Below, piece after piece: positions 59,595-64,000 of a DNA stretch of 64,000 bases. Every line of letters starts with the position of its first letter. The stretch's first letter is position 1. The notes beneath the pieces were generated by a model. That model was given only the letters and a program-made list of their open reading frames with translations, ran no database searches and had not been told where the DNA came from. The stretch is from Anaerostipes sp. 992a (GTDB lineage: Bacteria; Bacillota; Clostridia; Lachnospirales; Lachnospiraceae), in contig NZ_MJIG01000005.1 in assembly GCF_001940245.1 (NCBI RefSeq), positions 124,001 to 188,000 of the forward strand. Reading direction: 5' to 3'. Made by a program: the position numbers and the translations under genes.

Positions 59595-62191
59595 ATAAGC
59601 TGGCATTGACTGCTCTGGCTGGAATCGTCCTTGTGGGCAGCTGTTTATTGGGGGAGAACAAGACAGTAAGTGCAAAGGAGATATATGTGTGTAGTACGGA
59701 AGAGGAACTTTCCAGAGCAATTACCTACAGTAATCAGCACAAAGAGACATGGGTTTCTATAAAGATCCCTCGTATGATTGAAATCTCAAAGGGGTATGAG
59801 ATCGAGGGGAAGGTGAGGATGTTTGCTTTGGAAGACTCACATGGGAAAATCAGGCGAAAAGGATTTGAGGTTTCTATGTTCTCGATTACTGGAAGGCTAC
59901 AGTTGGGCAGTGCTTCTGAGGAAACCTGGATCGAAATCGATGGAGGAGCCAGACAGGGAGAACGGGGAAATGCGGCTGTAGAAGTAAAGAACGGTGGAAA
60001 ACTGGAAATGCTTCAAGGGTGCAGGATTCAATATAATTATAACAAATCTGAGGATAAGGAAGTATTTCCAAGAGGTGGCGGTGTTCTGGTAAAAAGCGGC
60101 GGAACATTTATTATGAATGAAGGACAGATTCATGACTGTTGGTCTAAAAATACGAAGATTCTGGATGTAAGGGAGAAAAATGCAGCAGTGGGAGGTGGAG
60201 TGGCAGTGGAATCTGAAGATGAAAGTCATTATGGGACTTTTCTCATGTATGGTGGTAGGATTTACCATTGTGCCTCCCAGCAGGGCGGAGGAATCTTCTC
60301 TTGTGGAAAGTTTCTAATGGACGGCGGAGAGATTTGTGAAAACTATGCGGATGTAAAGAGTCATGGTAGTGAAGGCTGTCGGGTTTCTTATGAAGAATGT
60401 GCCTATAATACTGGAGGAGGAATCAAACTTCAGGGGTATTTGGATGAAAGTTCTCCAAGGTTATATGCCAGAACGGAGATTACAGGGGGAAATATCTGTC
60501 ATAATGAAGCGTATAATGGAGGTGGGATCCGAATCACCAATGGAGCCAGATTAAAGATTACAGGGGGAGATATATTCCAGAACCAGGCTGCAAACAGAGG
60601 AGGAGGACTGGATATTGGAAATGGAAAATATGAAAAACGAGCGGTGACGGAAGTTCAGATCACAGATGGGAGCATTAGTGGATGCCAGGCGAAGCGGGGA
60701 GGCGCCTGTGCGGTCTCCCATGGAAAATGTCATCTTCTTGGACTTCAGGCCGGTGCGAATAAGGCAAGAGAAGATGGCAGTGGGATTTATCTTTCAGCAG
60801 ATGGGAAGCTATATCTTCAAGGGACGACTTATCTGGCAGAGGACGATGATATTTATCTTATGAAGGATGCATGGATTCGTTTATCCGGGGAATTGTCTGC
60901 TGATGGAAGGGTCGCAACGGTCAGCATGGCAGAATCTCAGTATCAGGCGGGAAGAAAAGTGGCAGAAGTGATCTATGATGCCAGTGGCTCTGTGGGATTG
61001 TATGGAGATACCAGGACGTGGAGCGGAGAACATCTGGTCTTAAAAGATAACACGAAGGGGTGTTCCCTTTTGCGGCCGGGAGATTATCTGAAAGCTTCCA
61101 GAGTAAAAAAGGAACAGGAGATCAGTCTTGCAAAAGCCGATATTTTTATATCTGAGAGTTACCCGGTTCGATATAAAAGGAACAGGGAGGAAGAGGTCAG
61201 AGAACTGCCAGAGGATAGTGTAAAATACTGGTATGAGGATTATCGGATTTCCAAGAAGATACCTGTAGCGGATACGGGAAAATTTTCTTCCTGGAATACA
61301 AAGTCATCCGGTGGGGGGAAACGCTATTCTGCAGAAAGCCTTTATGAAGATAATCAGTCATTGACTTTATATGGAATCTGGGACTATGGGATGAAGATTG
61401 TAGTGAAGGATACGGCTGTATTTTATGAAAATCAGATTGTTGGAAAGAAAGAGTTGACGGGGAGCATTCTTCGTCTGGAGGATCAGGAGGATGGAACGAT
61501 CAAGGACGCAGAAAGCATTGACCGGTGCGTTTCTGTATGTAAGATTAGCTATCAAAAGGCGGAGAATGGGTACCAGCCGGTGGATCAGGTGTTTCCGAAG
61601 GGAATGCAGGAGGAAAAGATGGATACATACTTCATGAATCTGAAAGAGGAAGAAAGGGTCGGCGTAACGGTACTTTTTACTGCCCAGGATCAGGCAGGGA
61701 ATGTAACAGAAAAAGAAGCCTTGATAAAGGTGTGTTATAATCATCCGCCCGATATTCAGGTCTCTGATTATTCTTATTATGACTTTGAAATTGCAGATCA
61801 ATGGGAAAAAGTGAAAAAGGAGTTGGAAGGAAATGGAGAGGTGAAAGATCAGGAAGATCAGATCTTGTGGAAGCGAAATCCACAGATTTCAATAAAAAAA
61901 CCGGAATCGTTTCATCAGGATGATTTCCGGATTCCGGCTATGTACAAAATTATCTATGAAGCAAAAGACAGTCTGGGAAAGATTTCCCAGGCACAGGCGG
62001 TGGTCTATGTGGCGGATAGTAATCCATATGGAGATGGTATGCAAGGCTGTGTTCGTTTTATCAGTCAGAAATACCTGTCTACGTTAAAAAACAACAGTCC
62101 ATGGAAGACCAATCCCGAGCAATACCAGTTATTGCAAAAAAGTCTGACTTCTACAAAAAAAGACGCAAAAAAGACAATTACGATTCCGTAA
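59573..62191 (+). CDS. large secreted right-handed beta-helix surface protein
   Basis: An 872-residue protein: signal peptide (INKLALTALAGIVLVGSCLL, cleavage near VSA-KE), then a parallel beta-helix region (about 90-430) with repeated GGGV/GGGI turns (RGGGVLVKSGGTFIMNEGQI, QQGGGIFSCGKFLMDGGEI, YNGGGIRITNGARLKITGG, NRGGGLDIGNG). The C-terminal half carries Ig-like segments (GVTVLFTAQDQAGNVTEKEALIKV, YKIIYEAKDSLGK). No LPXTG or membrane anchor is visible. Being coupled to the pilus genes, it may be a pilus-tip adhesin or cargo (inference). Confidence 0.82.
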   Translation: MWNYRRINKLALTALAGIVLVGSCLLGENKTVSAKEIYVCSTEEELSRAITYSNQHKETWVSIKIPRMIEISKGYEIEGKVRMFALEDSHGKIRRKGFEVSMFSITGRLQLGSASEETWIEIDGGARQGERGNAAVEVKNGGKLEMLQGCRIQYNYNKSEDKEVFPRGGGVLVKSGGTFIMNEGQIHDCWSKNTKILDVREKNAAVGGGVAVESEDESHYGTFLMYGGRIYHCASQQGGGIFSCGKFLMDGGEICENYADVKSHGSEGCRVSYEECAYNTGGGIKLQGYLDESSPRLYARTEITGGNICHNEAYNGGGIRITNGARLKITGGDIFQNQAANRGGGLDIGNGKYEKRAVTEVQITDGSISGCQAKRGGACAVSHGKCHLLGLQAGANKAREDGSGIYLSADGKLYLQGTTYLAEDDDIYLMKDAWIRLSGELSADGRVATVSMAESQYQAGRKVAEVIYDASGSVGLYGDTRTWSGEHLVLKDNTKGCSLLRPGDYLKASRVKKEQEISLAKADIFISESYPVRYKRNREEEVRELPEDSVKYWYEDYRISKKIPVADTGKFSSWNTKSSGGGKRYSAESLYEDNQSLTLYGIWDYGMKIVVKDTAVFYENQIVGKKELTGSILRLEDQEDGTIKDAESIDRCVSVCKISYQKAENGYQPVDQVFPKGMQEEKMDTYFMNLKEEERVGVTVLFTAQDQAGNVTEKEALIKVCYNHPPDIQVSDYSYYDFEIADQWEKVKKELEGNGEVKDQEDQILWKRNPQISIKKPESFHQDDFRIPAMYKIIYEAKDSLGKISQAQAVVYVADSNPYGDGMQGCVRFISQKYLSTLKNNSPWKTNPEQYQLLQKSLTSTKKDAKKTITIP

Positions 62192-62196
62192 AGTAA

Positions 62197-62688
62197 TTAG
62201 CTGCAATGCAGTACCACGGTTTGACCGGACAGGGTCTTTGGTACGTCGATGACTCTCTGATTTGAACTTCCACGCCAGTGGAGCTTGGTATCATTTTGTG
62301 CATCTATATAGTTTCCATCTACCACAACATCTACAAAGTTCATGATCGGCAGAGTCGAAACCTCTTCCCATTCAAATCCAGTGTAAAGCCAGATGGTCTT
62401 ATGGGGAAAGCGTTCTCTGACTTCCTTTGCCAGTTCTGTAACAGTCTGGCAGTTGGCTGGATGCAGAGGGTCTCCACCGGATAAGGTCAGACCGGCAATA
62501 TAGTCTTTCTCCAGTTCGGTAAATAGCTCTTTTCTGGCATCTTCATCAAAGGGAATACCACCTTTGATATCCCATGTAATCGGATTATGACAGTTTTTGC
62601 ATTTATGAGTGCAGCCAGCTACCCATAGGACTACTCTTAAGCCATCTCCATTGAGCATATCGTCTTTTGTTATGTTATGATAATTCAT
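62197..62688 (-). CDS. nrdG: anaerobic ribonucleoside-triphosphate reductase activating protein
   Basis: A 163-residue radical SAM enzyme that makes the glycyl radical in NrdD. The CxxxCxxC cluster motif is C26-THK-C30-KN-C33, followed by LTLSGGDPLHPANC, the SAM-binding GGE/D segment. It is transcribed divergently from nrdD, whereas the usual arrangement is nrdD-nrdG in one operon. SD AAAGGACG (revcomp of 62695-62702) precedes the start. Confidence 0.95.
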   Translation of the reverse strand: MNYHNITKDDMLNGDGLRVVLWVAGCTHKCKNCHNPITWDIKGGIPFDEDARKELFTELEKDYIAGLTLSGGDPLHPANCQTVTELAKEVRERFPHKTIWLYTGFEWEEVSTLPIMNFVDVVVDGNYIDAQNDTKLHWRGSSNQRVIDVPKTLSGQTVVLHCS

Positions 62689-62723
62689 GGTTATCGTCCT
62701 TTCAAAATTGTATTTTCCGTACT

Positions 62724-62853
62724 AGTATAAAACATAAAAAAACCACAGTCAATGTCTTGCATAGAAATCAGATAAGTGATATGATAAGATACGTGTCTGA
62801 GAAAAGGCACAATATGATGTGGAAATGAAAGGAAATAGTCACAAGATATAGTG
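62724..62853. promoter_or_regulatory. divergent nrd promoters and two NrdR-like boxes
   Basis: nrdG (minus): TTGACT (62752-62747), 17 bp, TATACT (62729-62724). nrdD (plus): TTGCAT (62757-62762), 17 bp, TATGAT (62780-62785). Downstream of the nrdD -10 are CACAATATGATGTG (62808-62821) and CACAAGATATAGTG (62840-62853), whose starts are 32 bp apart, the three-turn spacing typical of NrdR box pairs (consensus ACACWATATMTTGTGT). Confidence 0.65.
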
Positions 62854-62884
62854 ATTGGAGAATATAAGCGAAAGGTGAGGGATT

Positions 62885-64000
62885 ATGCGGATTGAAGATG
62901 TTCGGGTGATTAAAAAAGACAATACGAAAGAAGTATTTAATGTTCAAAAAGTGGTAATTGCAGTTAATAAATCTGCATATCGTGCTCTGGTCACATTTAC
63001 GGAGGAAGAGATTGATTTTATCTGTCGCTTCGTGGAAGAGAAAGTGTTGGAATTGAATAAGCCAGAGGTTCATATTTCTGAAATGCACAATGTAGTAGAG
63101 GGAGCTTTGGAGCAGACCAATCCAGCAGTTGCAAAAAGTTATCGGGATTACCGCAATTATAAGCAGGATTTTGTTCAGATGCTGGATGAGGTATATAAAA
63201 AGAGCCAGTCCATTATGTATATTGGGGATAAGGAAAACAGCAATACGGATAGTGCTTTGGTTTCTACCAAGAGAAGCCTGGTCTTTAATGAGCTGAATAA
63301 GTCCTTATATCAGAAATTTTTTATGACGACAGAGGAGCTTCAGGCGTGCCGGGATGGTTACATCTATATCCATGACATGTCAGCAAGAAGAGATACCATG
63401 AACTGCTGTCTATTTGATGTACAGAACGTATTAAAGGGTGGATTTGAGATGGGAAATCTCTGGTATAATGAGCCAAAGACCCTGGATGTAGCCTTTGACG
63501 TGATCGGAGATATCGTCTTAAGTGCAGCAAGTCAGCAGTACGGTGGTTTTACAGTTCCAAGCATTGACAATATTTTAGAACCATACGCACAGAAGTCATA
63601 TAAACGTTCCATGGAACGCTATGTATCCTTAGGATTATCCGAAGAAAAAGCCAGAGAAGAGGCCTTGAAAGATGTGGAACGGGAATTCAGACAGGGCTTC
63701 CAGGGACTGGAATATAAGTTTAACAGTGTATCTTCTAGCAGAGGGGATTATCCTTTTATTACGATTACAGCGGGAACTGGAACAAAGCCATTTGCTAAGA
63801 TGGCTACGAAGATCATGTTGGAAGTGCGTAAGAATGGACAGGGCAAAGAAGGGCATAAAAAGCCGGTTCTTTTCCCAAAACTGGTATTTTTATATGATGA
63901 GAATCTTCATGGACCTGGCAAGGAGATGGAAGATGTATTTGAGGCTGGAATTGAATGCTCCAGCAAGACCATGTACCCAGACTGGTTAAGCCTGACTGGA
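62885..64000 (+). CDS. nrdD: anaerobic ribonucleoside-triphosphate reductase (3' end outside window)
   Basis: Class III ribonucleotide reductase; 372 codons are visible and the frame runs off the edge. N-terminal ATP-cone (DVRVIKKDNTKEVFNVQKVVIAVNKS..., EEKVLELNKPEVHISEMHNVVEGAL), then the barrel domain (GYIYIHDMSARRDTMNCCLFD, ASQQYGGFTVPSIDNI). The glycyl radical end would lie to the right. ATG 62885 follows AAGGTGAGGG. Regulated probably by NrdR through the boxes upstream. Confidence 0.95.
   Translation, partial: MRIEDVRVIKKDNTKEVFNVQKVVIAVNKSAYRALVTFTEEEIDFICRFVEEKVLELNKPEVHISEMHNVVEGALEQTNPAVAKSYRDYRNYKQDFVQMLDEVYKKSQSIMYIGDKENSNTDSALVSTKRSLVFNELNKSLYQKFFMTTEELQACRDGYIYIHDMSARRDTMNCCLFDVQNVLKGGFEMGNLWYNEPKTLDVAFDVIGDIVLSAASQQYGGFTVPSIDNILEPYAQKSYKRSMERYVSLGLSEEKAREEALKDVEREFRQGFQGLEYKFNSVSSSRGDYPFITITAGTGTKPFAKMATKIMLEVRKNGQGKEGHKKPVLFPKLVFLYDENLHGPGKEMEDVFEAGIECSSKTMYPDWLSLTG

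Overview
The window reads as chromosome of a strictly anaerobic, low-GC Firmicute, most likely a gut Lachnospiraceae (Clostridia). The reasons are class III ribonucleotide reductase, hybrid-cluster protein, EFR1-type flavodoxin/ferredoxin fusions, Gram-positive ABC lipoproteins, TagGH-type export and strong SD/sigma-A signals. Genus assignment is inference. I recognised no tRNA, rRNA or CRISPR array.

Layout. 1-5.3 kb is the end of a phage-defence region: the 3' part of brxL (last gene of a BREX locus), an AT-rich trlF-type PHP/SMC-like ATPase gene, and the wreck of an XRE regulator. 5.3-8.8 kb is a small redox/stress block: PNPOx-like protein with divergent HxlR regulator, then Rrf2 regulator, flavodoxin-ferredoxin, nitroreductase and Ogt. 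9.1-21.4 kb is a large sulfate-assimilation region: sulfate ABC transporter, AprAB-type APS reductase, CysDN, a 570-bp array of palindromes, a LacI-family regulator, a small siroheme sulfite reductase-like protein, a TusA-like carrier and a ThiF/MoeB-like E1. The same LacI-type operator core occurs before the transporter and before the regulator, so it looks like one regulon. 21.4-34.4 kb holds hcp, a membrane protein/HTH/lipoprotein cassette, a DnaJ-like chaperone, a heavy-metal efflux operon, azlCD with a LysR regulator, an rsmH paralogue and a HAD phosphatase.

34.5-38.7 kb is a sucrose/beta-glucoside locus: LacI-type repressor with perfect palindromic operators, fructokinase and an EII-BCA permease whose EIIA phospho-acceptor His is Gln. 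38.7-45.3 kb contains a candidate yybP-ykoY riboswitch before a CaCA antiporter, a CapA-LRR fusion, a second flavodoxin-ferredoxin, a threonine aldolase-like enzyme and trxA-trxB. 45.4-47.1 kb is a TagGH-like exporter whose terminator hairpin was the target of a 1600-bp IS1182-family insertion with perfect 17-bp ends and a duplicated 28-bp palindrome. 49.0-51.4 kb is a polar amino acid ABC transporter.

51.8-55.1 kb is a class I aminotransferase gene split by an IS607-type element (serine recombinase plus TnpB). Removing the element restores a 394-codon frame exactly. 55.2-62.2 kb is the most unusual block: a compact Tad-like pilus locus with a CpaF/TadA ATPase (possible AUA start), one TadB/C-like membrane protein, four short proteins sharing an N-terminal EYG-plus-TM signature like Flp pilins, paralogous pseudopilin-like proteins, and an 872-residue beta-helix surface protein overlapping the last pilin-like gene. 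The window ends with divergent nrdG and nrdD (nrdD cut by the edge), with back-to-back promoters and two NrdR-like boxes.
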